DNA of 36,699 nucleotides from Thermaceae bacterium (GTDB lineage: Bacteria; Deinococcota; Deinococci; Deinococcales; Marinithermaceae), in NCBI GenBank assembly GCA_026987375.1, contig JALSMT010000050.1, forward strand, positions 1 to 36,699, read 5' to 3'. Each line of letters begins with the position of its first letter. Position 1 is the first letter of the stretch. A program made the translations under genes and the position numbers. The notes below the pieces were generated by a model that saw nothing but the letters and a program-made list of their open reading frames with translations, had not been told where the DNA came from and ran no database searches. Positions 14,858 through 23,222 of the stretch are shown one piece after another.

Positions 14858-16587
14858 GCCGCACCCTCCCCAGATCCGCTAAAAGCTTTCCAGAGCCGCT
14901 GGTAGGGCTGGCAGTTTTTGATCATCCGGGGGTGAGGAGCGTCACAGACTACCCGCCCCCTCTGCAAATAAATGACCCGGTCCGCCAGCGGGGCGGCGTC
15001 TAGACGATGGGCCACCACCAGCAAGGTGCGACCGCGTCGCAGGCGCAACAGGGCTTGGTGTAAGAGTTTCTCGCTCTCGGGATCGAGGTGGGCCGTGGGC
15101 TCGTCGAGAAAAACGACGTCAGCGTCTTTTAGAAAGGCGCGCGCCACGGCCAAACGCTGCAACTGCCCGCCGGAAAGACCTACGCCGTCCTCTCCCAAAA
15201 GGGTGTCCCAGCCCCGCGGCAGCCTTTCGATGAACTCGAGCGCGCCGGCTTCGCGCGCCGCCGCCCGCAGCTCCTCGTCGCTGGCCTGCGGCCGAGCCAA
15301 AAGCAGGTTCTGGCGCACGCTGCCCGTTTCGATAAAAGGATCCTGCGAGACCCAGGCCAAGCGTCGCCGCCAACGCTCTGGCGGCACTCCGGACAAGGGC
15401 ACGCCCCCCGCCAGCACCTGACCCCGCTGCGGCTGCAAAAAGCCCATAAAGAGCTGCACCAGCGTACTTTTGCCGGCGCCGCTCGGCCCCACCAGGGCCA
15501 CGAACTCTCCCGCGGCTACTTCCAAATCCAGATTTTCGAAGACCTGGCGTTGCGGATAGCCGAAAGACACGCCCCTGAAGGAAAGAGACAAAGCCCCGGC
15601 GGGAAGCTGTAACGGCGCGTCTGGTACTGCGGTAAGAGGTTCGTCGAGGATGGTGAATACCGTCTCCGCGGCAGTGGCGGCGTCTTCGGCGGCGTGAAAC
15701 TGCGCTCCCAGATTGCGCAGGGGCTGGTAGAACTCCGGCGCCAGCAACAACACGGTGAAGGCCGGCAAGAAAGCCATGCCTCCGTGTAATAGCCGCATGC
15801 CCACTTCTACCGCCACTATCGCCGTCGCCAACGTCGCCATCAGCTCGAGCACCAGCGCAGACAGAAATGCCACCCGCAGCACCTTCAGGGTGGCTTCGCG
15901 GTGCACCTCGCTCAGCCGCTCTATCCGCAATAGAGCCCGCGCCTCGGCGCCAAACAGTTTGAGCGTGGCCAGGCCGCGCAAAGCGTCGAGGTAGTACTCC
16001 CCCAGAATGGACAAGGCTCGCCACTGGCGCCGCGTCAAACCCTCGGCCCAGCGACCTATCAGCACCATGAACATCGGGATTAGCGGCGCGGTCAGCAATA
16101 GCGCCAGGCCGCTCAACCAGTCAATGGGGAAAACCACGAACAAGACCAGCAGCGGCAAAAATCCCGCCTGCGCCAGCGCCGGCAGGTAGCCCTTGAAGAA
16201 AGCCTCGAGCCCCTCCACCCCCTCGCTCAGCGCCATAGCCAATCGCGCCGCGCCCTGCCCTCCCAAACGCGCCGGCCCCAGCCGCAGCACGTGCGTCAGC
16301 AAGCGCCTGCGCAAAGCGTCTTTGACCTCGGCGGACAAGGCCGCCGCCGCGGCGGCGGCGCCGCCGCTCAATAAGGCGCGCGCCAGTATCGCCGCCGCCA
16401 AGGCCCAAAAAGAAGCGCGCAGCTCCGGCAGCGCCGCCCCTTTCAAGAAAGCGGCGTCGACGATCCGCGCCACCAGCAACGCCTCGACCACGACGGTTAC
16501 CCCCGCCGCCAGCCTCAGTCCCAGACTGAGCGCCAGCAAGGCGGGGGCAACGCGCGCCGCGCCCAGCAGGCGCCGCTGCGGTTTCAC
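14854..16587 (-). CDS. cydD: Thiol reductant ABC exporter subunit CydD
   Basis: Partner half-transporter of CydC, 577 aa. The N-terminal membrane domain includes PLIPMFMVLIGRWAEGLTRRQW, typical of CydD. The ATPase domain shows Walker A GPSGAGKST, signature LSGGQLQR, Walker B VVFLDEPTAHLD and VVAHR. The start is GTG at 16587, 9 bp after the cydB stop; its SD (TTAGGT) is weak, so expression probably depends on read-through and coupling from cydB. Order cydA-cydB-cydD-cydC on one strand supports a dedicated bd-oxidase assembly operon. Confidence 0.93.
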   Translation of the reverse strand: MKPQRRLLGAARVAPALLALSLGLRLAAGVTVVVEALLVARIVDAAFLKGAALPELRASFWALAAAILARALLSGGAAAAAAALSAEVKDALRRRLLTHVLRLGPARLGGQGAARLAMALSEGVEGLEAFFKGYLPALAQAGFLPLLVLFVVFPIDWLSGLALLLTAPLIPMFMVLIGRWAEGLTRRQWRALSILGEYYLDALRGLATLKLFGAEARALLRIERLSEVHREATLKVLRVAFLSALVLELMATLATAIVAVEVGMRLLHGGMAFLPAFTVLLLAPEFYQPLRNLGAQFHAAEDAATAAETVFTILDEPLTAVPDAPLQLPAGALSLSFRGVSFGYPQRQVFENLDLEVAAGEFVALVGPSGAGKSTLVQLFMGFLQPQRGQVLAGGVPLSGVPPERWRRRLAWVSQDPFIETGSVRQNLLLARPQASDEELRAAAREAGALEFIERLPRGWDTLLGEDGVGLSGGQLQRLAVARAFLKDADVVFLDEPTAHLDPESEKLLHQALLRLRRGRTLLVVAHRLDAAPLADRVIYLQRGRVVCDAPHPRMIKNCQPYQRLWKAFSGSGEGAA

Positions 16588-16596
16588 GTTTGTTAC

Positions 16597-17595
16597 CTAA
16601 TAACCGCCCTCTTGGCCGGCTTTCACCCGGCCGCGGAAGACCCAGTAACTCCAACCCTGGTAGATGAGGACCAGCGGGGTGAATATCAGCGCCACCACCG
16701 TCATCACCCCCAGCGTGTAATCGCTGGCCGAGGCGTTGTAGATGGTAAGGCTCCAGTCGGGGTTGAGGGTCGAAGGCATGACGTTGGGGAAGAGGCCGAT
16801 GAAGACGGTGACCACCGAGAGGATTATCGCCAACCCCCCGGCCCAGAAAGCGCCGCCTTCGTCGAGGAAGCGCACCGCCAGCAGGGCCAAGGCGGCCAAT
16901 AGCGGTACGAGAATGGCCAAGAAGCCCTTGGCGGCGTAGCCGTCGTAGGCGAATATCCCCCAGACGAAGAGGAGCAGCGCTACCAAGGCGATCCACCACC
17001 AGAGCTGCGATATGCCCTTGGCCCGCTGTGCCAGACTTCCATCCAGTTTTACCGAAAGAAAGTTGGCGCCGTGCATGATGAAGATACTGACCGCCGCCAG
17101 GCCTCCCAGCAAACCGTAGATGTTGAGCAGGTCAAAGAAACTGCCGACGTACTGCATGTGCCCGTCGATGGCCACCCCGCGCACCAGGTTGGCGATGGCC
17201 ACGCCCCACAAGAGCGCGGGCGTGAAGGAACCGAAAAAGATGGCCCAGTCCCAGCCGTTGCGCCAGGAAGGCTCGGGGTTCTTGCTGCGATATTCGAAGG
17301 ACACGCCGCGGATTATCAACGCCAGCAGCATCAGGAAGAGCGCCAGGTAAAAGCCGCTGAAAAGCGTCGCGTACCAGTGCGGGAAGGCTGCGAACATCGC
17401 CCCGCCAGCGGTGATCATCCACACCTCGTTGCCGTCCCAGACCGGACCGATGGCGTTGATGATGGCGCGCCGCTCGCCGTCCGTCTTGCCCAAGAAGGGC
17501 AGTATCGTGCCCACGCCGTAGTCAAAGCCCTCCAGGAAGAAGAAGCCCGAGAACAGCACGGTGATTAGTATGAACCAGATTACGTGCAGATCCAT
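16597..17595 (-). CDS. cydB: Cytochrome bd oxidase subunit II
   Basis: Membrane subunit of the bd-type quinol oxidase, 332 aa, about eight or nine helices. The N-terminus (LEGFDYGVGTILPFLG) and PVWDGNEVWMITAGGAMFAAFPHWYATLFSG are hallmark CydB sequences; Asp and Glu in that second motif line the proton path in characterised enzymes. The ATG at 17595 has AGGAGG upstream, inside the short gap after the cydA stop. No CydX-like small subunit was found between cydB and cydD. Confidence 0.95.
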   Translation of the reverse strand: MDLHVIWFILITVLFSGFFFLEGFDYGVGTILPFLGKTDGERRAIINAIGPVWDGNEVWMITAGGAMFAAFPHWYATLFSGFYLALFLMLLALIIRGVSFEYRSKNPEPSWRNGWDWAIFFGSFTPALLWGVAIANLVRGVAIDGHMQYVGSFFDLLNIYGLLGGLAAVSIFIMHGANFLSVKLDGSLAQRAKGISQLWWWIALVALLLFVWGIFAYDGYAAKGFLAILVPLLAALALLAVRFLDEGGAFWAGGLAIILSVVTVFIGLFPNVMPSTLNPDWSLTIYNASASDYTLGVMTVVALIFTPLVLIYQGWSYWVFRGRVKAGQEGGY

Positions 17596-17604
17596 GACGG
17601 CCTC

Positions 17605-18972
17605 CTAGTAGACGAGCGCACCCTCGGCGCTTTCGTCTTCTTCGTGCATGGGCCGCTGAGCAAACTTGATCATCAGGCCCAGGTCTATGATGCCGAGAAT
17701 GAGGTAGAGCAGGTTAAAGCCAATCAGGCTGAAGAGCACCATCCCCACCGGCACTACCGAGCCCGGCGTAACCGCGTCGGCGGTGCGCAAGAGGCCCTGA
17801 ACAATCCACGGTTGTCGGCCTATCTCGGCCACCCACCAACCGGTGGAGTTGGCTATGAAGGGGGACGCCACCATCCAGATAGAGGCTATCAGGAAGGCCC
17901 GCGAAGCATTGAAGCGCCCCCATAACAGCACGCCCCACAACGCCAGTAAGACCATCAGGCCGCCGATAGCGACCATCACCCGGAAACTCCAGTAGGTCCA
18001 CTTGACTGGCGGAATGTAGTTGCCCGGTCCGTACTTCTTTTCGTACTCCGCCTGCACGCTCTTCATACCGCGGATGGCGCCGGAGAACTTGTTGTAAGAA
18101 AGCAGCGAGCCGAGGTAGGGAATCTCGATATTAACCGGGTTCTGCTGTTTTTTCTCGTTGATGATGGCGAAAAGGCTCCACGGCGCCGGGTCGGGGCTGT
18201 CATCCCACACCGCTTCCATGGCGGCGAACTTCATCGGCTGCTCGTGAATGAGGTACTGCGTCTGGAAGTGGCCGACGGCTGCGACCATGATCGAGCCAAT
18301 GAGGGCGGCCATAACCCCAATCTTCATCGAGGAAACGAACTCGGGCTGCTGTTGGCGCAACAGGTGCCAGGCGGCTATACCCAGTATGACGAAGGAGGCG
18401 GTGGTCAGCCCGGCGAAGAAGACGTGGAAGAACTGGAACCAGACGTTGGGGTTGGCGACTATCCCCATGAAGCTGGTGAGCTCGGCGCGGCCGTTACGCA
18501 GCACGTAGCCCGCGGGGTGCTGCATGAAGGAGTTGGCCACCAGTATCCAGAAAGCCGAAAGGTTGGAGCCCAAAGCCACCAGCCAGATGAGCGCGGCGTG
18601 CAGGTTTTTGGGCAGTTTATCCCAGGTGAAGACCCAGACGCCGATAAAGGTAGACTCCATGAAGAACGCCAGCAGCGCTTCGATGGCCAGCGGCACCCCG
18701 AAGATATCTCCCATGAAGCGGGAGTACTCCGACCAGTTCATACCGAACTGGAACTCCTGCACGAGGCCTGTGGCGACGCCGATAGCGAAGTTGATGAGGA
18801 AGAGGTGTCCCCAAAACTTGGTCATCCGCTTGTACTTTTCGTCGCCCCGGGTGACGTAGAGGGTTTCCATGACCGCCACCAGAACGGCCAGACCCAACGT
18901 CAACGGCACGAAGAAGAAGTGGAACGTCGTCGTGGTGGCGAACTGCAACCTTGCCAATGCGACTTCTGTCAT
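17605..18972 (-). CDS. cydA: Cytochrome bd oxidase subunit I
   Basis: Haem-carrying subunit of the quinol:O2 oxidoreductase, 455 aa. Expected ligands are in place: His 18 (TTTTFHFFF), His 183 (FFHVFFAG) and Met 333 (SFRVMVAIGG), plus Glu pair in AIEALLAFFMEST. The Q-loop after GHFQTQYLIHEQP is short, as in the Bacillus/Thermales-type enzymes rather than the long E. coli type. It gives high-affinity respiration at low oxygen. The ATG at 18972 has SD GGGAGG, and a strong promoter lies 68-95 bp upstream. First gene of cydABDC. Confidence 0.96.
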   Translation of the reverse strand: MTEVALARLQFATTTTFHFFFVPLTLGLAVLVAVMETLYVTRGDEKYKRMTKFWGHLFLINFAIGVATGLVQEFQFGMNWSEYSRFMGDIFGVPLAIEALLAFFMESTFIGVWVFTWDKLPKNLHAALIWLVALGSNLSAFWILVANSFMQHPAGYVLRNGRAELTSFMGIVANPNVWFQFFHVFFAGLTTASFVILGIAAWHLLRQQQPEFVSSMKIGVMAALIGSIMVAAVGHFQTQYLIHEQPMKFAAMEAVWDDSPDPAPWSLFAIINEKKQQNPVNIEIPYLGSLLSYNKFSGAIRGMKSVQAEYEKKYGPGNYIPPVKWTYWSFRVMVAIGGLMVLLALWGVLLWGRFNASRAFLIASIWMVASPFIANSTGWWVAEIGRQPWIVQGLLRTADAVTPGSVVPVGMVLFSLIGFNLLYLILGIIDLGLMIKFAQRPMHEEDESAEGALVY

Positions 18973-19039
18973 ATCCCGACCTCCCTAACCGTTATTTGTC
19001 CCTAGCTTATTAATATATATCCGTGCTGCACAAACTCAA

Positions 19040-19067
19040 ATTATAGTATCTGCATCCGAGCGGTCAA
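19040..19067 (-). promoter_or_regulatory. cydA: Promoter of the cydABDC operon
   Basis: TTGACC (19062-19067), 16-bp spacer, TATAAT (19040-19045) on the minus strand: the best sigma-70-type promoter in the window. Predicted transcription start is near 19033, giving an AT-rich leader of about 60 nt before the SD. GTGCAGCAC, a small dyad, covers the start-site region. Confidence 0.8.
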
Positions 19068-19110
19068 GTTTTGCCGCCCGCCCCGCTGCCTGCACGTATA
19101 TCTTAATGCC

Positions 19111-19148
19111 GCGAGCAGCCCCGCCAGCAAGCGGCTGGGGCTGCTCGC
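19111..19148 (-). terminator. Hairpin terminator after the acyl-CoA synthetase gene
   Basis: Perfect 12-bp arms (GCGAGCAGCCCC / GGGGCTGCTCGC) around 14 nt, beginning about 10 bp after the stop of the synthetase gene. The downstream minus-strand sequence is GGCATTAAG, so there is no clean U-run. It probably insulates the downstream cyd promoter from read-through. Confidence 0.6.
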
Positions 19149-19157
19149 AACTAAGCG

Positions 19158-20840
19158 CTACTTTTTCAGCTGGGGGAAGTCTTCTTCGAAGAACTCCGCC
19201 TCGGCCTTTCCTTCTTTTTCGTGTTCGCGCAAGCGCAGCTGCACGCGGCGGATTTTGCCGGAGATCGTCTTGGGCAGCTCGGCGAACTCGAGCCTGCGAA
19301 TGCGCTTGTACGGCGGTACGCGCTCGCGCACGAAGCTGAAGATAGCTAGAGCGGTTTCTGCGCTGGCCTGGTGTCCGGGAGCCAGCACCACGTAAGCCTT
19401 GGGGACGCTGAGGCGAATAGGGTCTCGCGCCGGCACCACGGCCGCCTCGGCCACCGCCTCGTGCTCAATCAAAACGCTCTCCAGTTCAAAGGGGCTTATG
19501 CGGTAGTCGGAGCTCTTGAAGACGTCGTCGGCGCGCCCGACGTACCAGAAGTAGCCGTCTTCGTCGCGCTGCGCCACGTCGCCGGTGCGGTAATAGCCGC
19601 CCTCCATGACCATTTTGGTGCGCTCGGGGTCGTCGAGGTAACCCATCATCAGACCCACGGGCGGCGGATCAAGCTTGATGGCTATCTCCCCTTCGTCGCT
19701 CTCGTTACCGTCTACGTCGAGCAAAACGATGTGATAACCGGGCAGCGGTCTGCCCATCGAGCCCGGCTTTAGCTCCTGACCCGGCGTATTACCCACCTGC
19801 GCCGTCGTCTCGGTCTGGCCGTAGCCGTCGCGAATGGTCAGCCCCCAAGCCTGCTCCACCCGCTCGATTATCTCGGGATTGAGGGGCTCGCCCGCGCTTA
19901 CCAGGTCATGCAACTTCATCTCGTACTTGCTGAGGTCTTCCAGGATGAACATGCGCCAGACCGTCGGCGGCGCGCAGAGGGTATTGACGCCGTATTTTTC
20001 GACCGTTTCCAAGACCTTGGCCGCCTCGAAGCGGGGGCTGCGGTAGATGAAGACGGTGGCCTCGGCGTTCCAAGGGGCAAAGAAGTTGCTCCAGGCGTGC
20101 TTGGCCCAGCCGGGGGAGCTGATGTTGAGGTGGATGTCGCCGGGCTGCATACCCACCCAGTAGACGGTCGAGAGGTGGCCGATGGGGTAGCTGATGTGGC
20201 TGTGCGCCACCAGCTTGGGCTTGGAGGTCGTACCCGAAGTGAAGTAGAGGAGCAGCAGGTCGTCCGCCTTGGTCACGCCTTTAGGGGTGAAGTCGGCGGA
20301 AGCCTCGTAGGCCTCGTCGAAGGGAGTCCAGTCTTGGGCCTCTCCCCCGACTGCGATCTTGATCTTGTCATCAGCCAGACCAGCGAATCTGCCGGCCAAG
20401 CCCGCCTCGGCCACGATGGCGCGCACCTGGCCGCGCTCGAGCCTGTCCAAAAGGTCGTCGCCGCTCAGCAGGGTGGTGGCGGGAATGACCACCGCGCCCA
20501 GCTTCATCGCCGCCAGCATCGTCTCCCAGAGCGGCACTACGTTGCCCAGCATCAGCAGAATGCGGTCGCCGCGGGAGACCCCTTTAGAGCGTAAAAAGTT
20601 GGCTACTCGGTTAGAAGCCAGGCGCAGCTCCGCGAAGCTGCGTTTTTCTTCCTCGCCGGAGGCGTCCACTATCCACAAGGCGGGCTTTTCGTTGTCCTGC
20701 GCCAGCGGGTCAAAGTAGTCCAGCGCCCAGTTGAACTCTGCCGGCCGCGGCCAGCTAAAACCGTCGTAGGCGACTTGATACTCCGAACGGTGCTTTAACA
20801 AAAAATCACGGGCCTGCAAAAACGCGTTCCTGTCGTCCAT
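19158..20840 (-). CDS. AMP-forming acyl-CoA synthetase (medium-chain/acetyl-CoA synthetase family)
   Basis: ATP-dependent acid:CoA ligase of the ANL superfamily, 560 aa. Motifs: P-loop YFTSGTTSKPKLV, YGQTETT, YRTGD hinge region, and the C-terminal catalytic lysine in ISGKIRR. The APPTVWRMF and GWAKHAWSN stretches resemble medium-chain and branched acyl-CoA synthetases (MACS group) rather than true acetyl-CoA synthetase, so the acid substrate is open. The ATG at 20840 has GGGAGGTG upstream. It is divergent from the PfkB gene; two palindromes in its upstream region suggest repressor control. Confidence 0.9.
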   Translation of the reverse strand: MDDRNAFLQARDFLLKHRSEYQVAYDGFSWPRPAEFNWALDYFDPLAQDNEKPALWIVDASGEEEKRSFAELRLASNRVANFLRSKGVSRGDRILLMLGNVVPLWETMLAAMKLGAVVIPATTLLSGDDLLDRLERGQVRAIVAEAGLAGRFAGLADDKIKIAVGGEAQDWTPFDEAYEASADFTPKGVTKADDLLLLYFTSGTTSKPKLVAHSHISYPIGHLSTVYWVGMQPGDIHLNISSPGWAKHAWSNFFAPWNAEATVFIYRSPRFEAAKVLETVEKYGVNTLCAPPTVWRMFILEDLSKYEMKLHDLVSAGEPLNPEIIERVEQAWGLTIRDGYGQTETTAQVGNTPGQELKPGSMGRPLPGYHIVLLDVDGNESDEGEIAIKLDPPPVGLMMGYLDDPERTKMVMEGGYYRTGDVAQRDEDGYFWYVGRADDVFKSSDYRISPFELESVLIEHEAVAEAAVVPARDPIRLSVPKAYVVLAPGHQASAETALAIFSFVRERVPPYKRIRRLEFAELPKTISGKIRRVQLRLREHEKEGKAEAEFFEEDFPQLKK

Positions 20841-20890
20841 AACGCACCTCCCTTATTTACTTTTCAATTCCAAAATACTCCGCTGCGACT

Positions 20891-20906
20891 CAGGACATTT
20901 GTCCTG
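20891..20906. promoter_or_regulatory. Palindrome upstream of the acyl-CoA synthetase gene
   Basis: CAGGACATTTGTCCTG: perfect 7-bp arms with a 2-nt centre, 51 bp upstream of the synthetase ATG. Size and symmetry fit a homodimeric repressor site (for example TetR-type). No known consensus was matched. Confidence 0.5.
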
Positions 20907-20937
20907 CGGAACGTAAAGAGCGGCGCCTGAACGATGA

Positions 20938-20953
20938 TTTGTATTTTTACAAA
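20938..20953. promoter_or_regulatory. Second palindrome in the synthetase/PfkB intergenic region
   Basis: TTTGTA-TTTT-TACAAA, perfect 6-bp arms around 4 nt, about 98 bp upstream of the synthetase start. It could be an operator or part of a promoter. Confidence 0.4.
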
Positions 20954-21050
20954 CACTACTACATAAGTTTACGGAGCAATGCGCCCGCGTCGCCGGATTT
21001 TCGGCGCCGCCGCCGGGCAGAAACACGTTCGGGGGAAGCGCGCCGTCTCG

Positions 21051-21081
21051 CTGACGTTGTCACCTTATTAAGGTGTACTAT
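21051..21081 (+). promoter_or_regulatory. MerR-like promoter/operator of the PfkB gene
   Basis: CTGACG (21051-21056) is separated by 19 bp from TACTAT (21076-21081), and the spacer holds a perfect dyad, CACCTTATTAAGGTG (21061-21075). A long 19-bp spacer with a palindrome between -35 and -10 is the arrangement used by MerR-family activators. A second -10-like TATAAA lies at 21084-21089. The regulator is not in the window. Confidence 0.5.
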
Positions 21082-21111
21082 GGTATAAAACAATCCGCCT
21101 GAGGAGGCACG

Positions 21112-22038
21112 ATGAGGTTCATTGTAATTGGAGACGTTTCGGTAGACCTGATGTATTTCGTTGATTCGCTACCCGTGGAAGGCAGCGAGCAGCCGGCAAA
21201 ACGCTCGCTCATAAAGGCCGGCGGGGCCGCCGCCACGGTGGCCGCCAACCTCGCCAGCCTGGGCCACAATGCCAAACTGGCGGCGCGGGTGGGCAACGGC
21301 CCCTTTCGCGAGGCGGCGCTGGCCAACCTGAGCAAAGTAGGGGTAGACCTCAGTCTCTTACAGGAAGACGAGACCCACCCGACCTCCAGCATCCTCATCT
21401 TCATAATCGCCGGCGGAGAGCGCACCATGATCTCCAGCATCGGCGCCAGCCGCTATCTCGACGCCACCGCTTTCAAAGCCCGCAGCCTAGACCAGGCCGA
21501 CGCCCTCATTATCTCGGCCTACGCCTTCGCCGGCGGTCCCAGCCGCGAATACGCCCTCAAGGCGCTGGCCGCGGCCAAGAAACGCCAGCTGCCGGTCTTC
21601 GTAGACCTGGGCACCGGCGTCATCCGCGACGTCGGCGCCGAGCTGCTAAAGGACCTGGCGGGGGTCGATTATCTGCTGATGAATCAGCACGAGCTCTATA
21701 CCCTCACCGGCGCCGGCTCGATCAGCGAAGGAGTCGAACTCTTGCGCCAAGCCGGCATCGAGAGGGCGGTCATCAAGGTCGGATCTTTGGGCTCCATGGT
21801 AGTGACCCCGGAGGCCGAGGCCCTGGTAGAACCTTATCCGGTGGACGACGTAGTTGACTCTACCGGTTCGGGAGACGCCTATACCGCCGCCTTCGCCGCC
21901 TCGGTGCTGGAAGGGCACGACCTGGTGGAAGCGGCGCGACGCGGCAACGTCGCCGGAGCGCTGGTGGCCACCCAGGTGGGGGCGCAGGGCTACTTGGTCA
22001 GCGCCGACGACCTAAGGCGTGCCGCTCAGGCAAAGTAG
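21112..22038 (+). CDS. PfkB/ribokinase-family carbohydrate kinase
   Basis: ATP-dependent sugar or nucleoside kinase, 308 aa. It has the N-terminal glycine-rich signature (SLIKAGGAAATVAANLASLG) and the C-terminal PfkB signature DSTGSGDAYTAAF with catalytic base Asp about 255. The substrate cannot be read from the sequence. The ATG at 21112 has GAGGAGG upstream. The last 13 bp overlap the convergent hisH. A MerR-like promoter precedes it. Confidence 0.9.
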   Translation: MRFIVIGDVSVDLMYFVDSLPVEGSEQPAKRSLIKAGGAAATVAANLASLGHNAKLAARVGNGPFREAALANLSKVGVDLSLLQEDETHPTSSILIFIIAGGERTMISSIGASRYLDATAFKARSLDQADALIISAYAFAGGPSREYALKALAAAKKRQLPVFVDLGTGVIRDVGAELLKDLAGVDYLLMNQHELYTLTGAGSISEGVELLRQAGIERAVIKVGSLGSMVVTPEAEALVEPYPVDDVVDSTGSGDAYTAAFAASVLEGHDLVEAARRGNVAGALVATQVGAQGYLVSADDLRRAAQAK

Positions 22039-22619
22039 TCTTTCAGCCGCCGCAGCATGCGCAGACCTGCGCGACTGCTCTTCTCGGGGTGGAACTGCGG
22101 CGCCACCACGTTGTCTTTTACGTACAAAGAAGTAAAGGCCGTGCCCTGGTAGCGGGTGATCGCCGCGCTGTTTTCGCCCGGCGGCGCGTAGTAAGAGTGG
22201 ACGAAGTAAAAGTGTCTGCCGTCAAAGTCGGCGAAAGGCCCGCCCGCTATCTCCAGGGTGTTCCAACCCATGTGCGGCACTTTGCGGGCCCGAAAACGGC
22301 GCACCTCTCCTTGTAGCAGACCCAGACCGGCAACGTCGGGCGCCTCCTGCGAAGACTGGTAGAGGATTTGCAAACCTACGCATATACCCAAAAAGGGCAG
22401 GCCGGCGGCTATGTGGCGGCGTACGGCTTCTTCGAAGCCGGAGGCGCGGAAATTGCCGATCACCTGCGCAAAGTGCCCCTGGCCGGGGAGCACCAGCAGG
22501 CTGGCCCGCGCCGCCTCCGCGGGATCGGTGGAAACGCTGACGTCGAAACCCGCCGCCTGCAAAGCCTTGGCGGCGCTGTTGATGTTGCCGGAACCGTAGT
22601 CTATTACCAGGGTGCGCAT
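22026..22619 (-). CDS. hisH: Imidazole glycerol phosphate synthase glutaminase subunit HisH
   Basis: Glutaminase that supplies ammonia to HisF in histidine synthesis, 197 aa. Class I amidotransferase triad: nucleophile Cys in FLGICVGLQILY, and His-Pro-Glu in FHPEKSSRAG. The N-terminus VIDYGSGNINS is typical. It starts 18 bp after the hisB stop with no clear SD, so translation is probably coupled to hisB. The end overlaps the pfkB-family gene on the other strand by 13 bp. hisF is not in the window. Confidence 0.95.
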   Translation of the reverse strand: MRTLVIDYGSGNINSAAKALQAAGFDVSVSTDPAEAARASLLVLPGQGHFAQVIGNFRASGFEEAVRRHIAAGLPFLGICVGLQILYQSSQEAPDVAGLGLLQGEVRRFRARKVPHMGWNTLEIAGGPFADFDGRHFYFVHSYYAPPGENSAAITRYQGTAFTSLYVKDNVVAPQFHPEKSSRAGLRMLRRLKDYFA

Positions 22620-22637
22620 GTCGTCATCGGAGCGGAG

Positions 22638-23222
22638 CTAGATTATGCCCTTGCTGCTGGGAAGGTCTTCGCGAGTTATGCGGGTGGCGGCGTAGAGGGC
22701 CCGGGCCAGCGCCTTAAAGGAGGCCTCGATGACGTGGTGCGCCTCGCGCCCCGCCAGCACTCGCAGGTGCATGGTGACGCCAGCGTGGTTAGTAAAGCCG
22801 CGCAGAAACTCGCGCAGGTGGTAAACGTTGACGCCGCCGGCCTCGCCGATGACCTGCAGATCTTCGGGTGCGAAAGCCAGGTAAGGCCTGCCGGAAACGT
22901 CTAGCACCAGGTGCACCAGCGTCTCGTCCATGGGTGCGAAGGCGCTGCCGTAGCGCTCTATGCCGACGTGGCTCGCCAGGGCCTTTTTGAAGGCCATGCC
23001 CAGGGTTATGCCCACGTCTTCCACCAGGTGGTGCACGTCCACCTGCAGGTCGCCGGCGGCCTTGACGTTAAGCAGGAAGCGGCCGTGCCGCACCAGCTGC
23101 GCCAGCATGTGGTCCAAAAACGGCAACCCGCTGTCTATCTCGCCGGCGGGAGGTCCGTCGAGGCCTATTTCCAGGCTGACGTCTGTTTCTTGGGTGACCC
23201 TCTCAATCTTCGCCTGACGCAT
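22638..23222 (-). CDS. hisB: Imidazoleglycerol-phosphate dehydratase HisB
   Basis: Manganese-dependent dehydratase converting imidazole glycerol phosphate to imidazole acetol phosphate, 194 aa, monofunctional (no phosphatase domain). Metal-binding repeats are visible: LPFLDHMLAQL, VDVHHLVEDVGI, and EAHHVIEASFKALARAL, with C-terminal PSSKG. The ATG at 23222 lies inside the hisC end (20-bp overlap) and has AAGGAGAAGG upstream. Confidence 0.96.
   Translation of the reverse strand: MRQAKIERVTQETDVSLEIGLDGPPAGEIDSGLPFLDHMLAQLVRHGRFLLNVKAAGDLQVDVHHLVEDVGITLGMAFKKALASHVGIERYGSAFAPMDETLVHLVLDVSGRPYLAFAPEDLQVIGEAGGVNVYHLREFLRGFTNHAGVTMHLRVLAGREAHHVIEASFKALARALYAATRITREDLPSSKGII

Noticed and set aside
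18973-19067. Rex or FNR site upstream of cydA
   Set aside because: No TTGTG-N8-CACAA or TTGAT-N4-ATCAA match; only a short GTGCAGCAC dyad, too small for either consensus.
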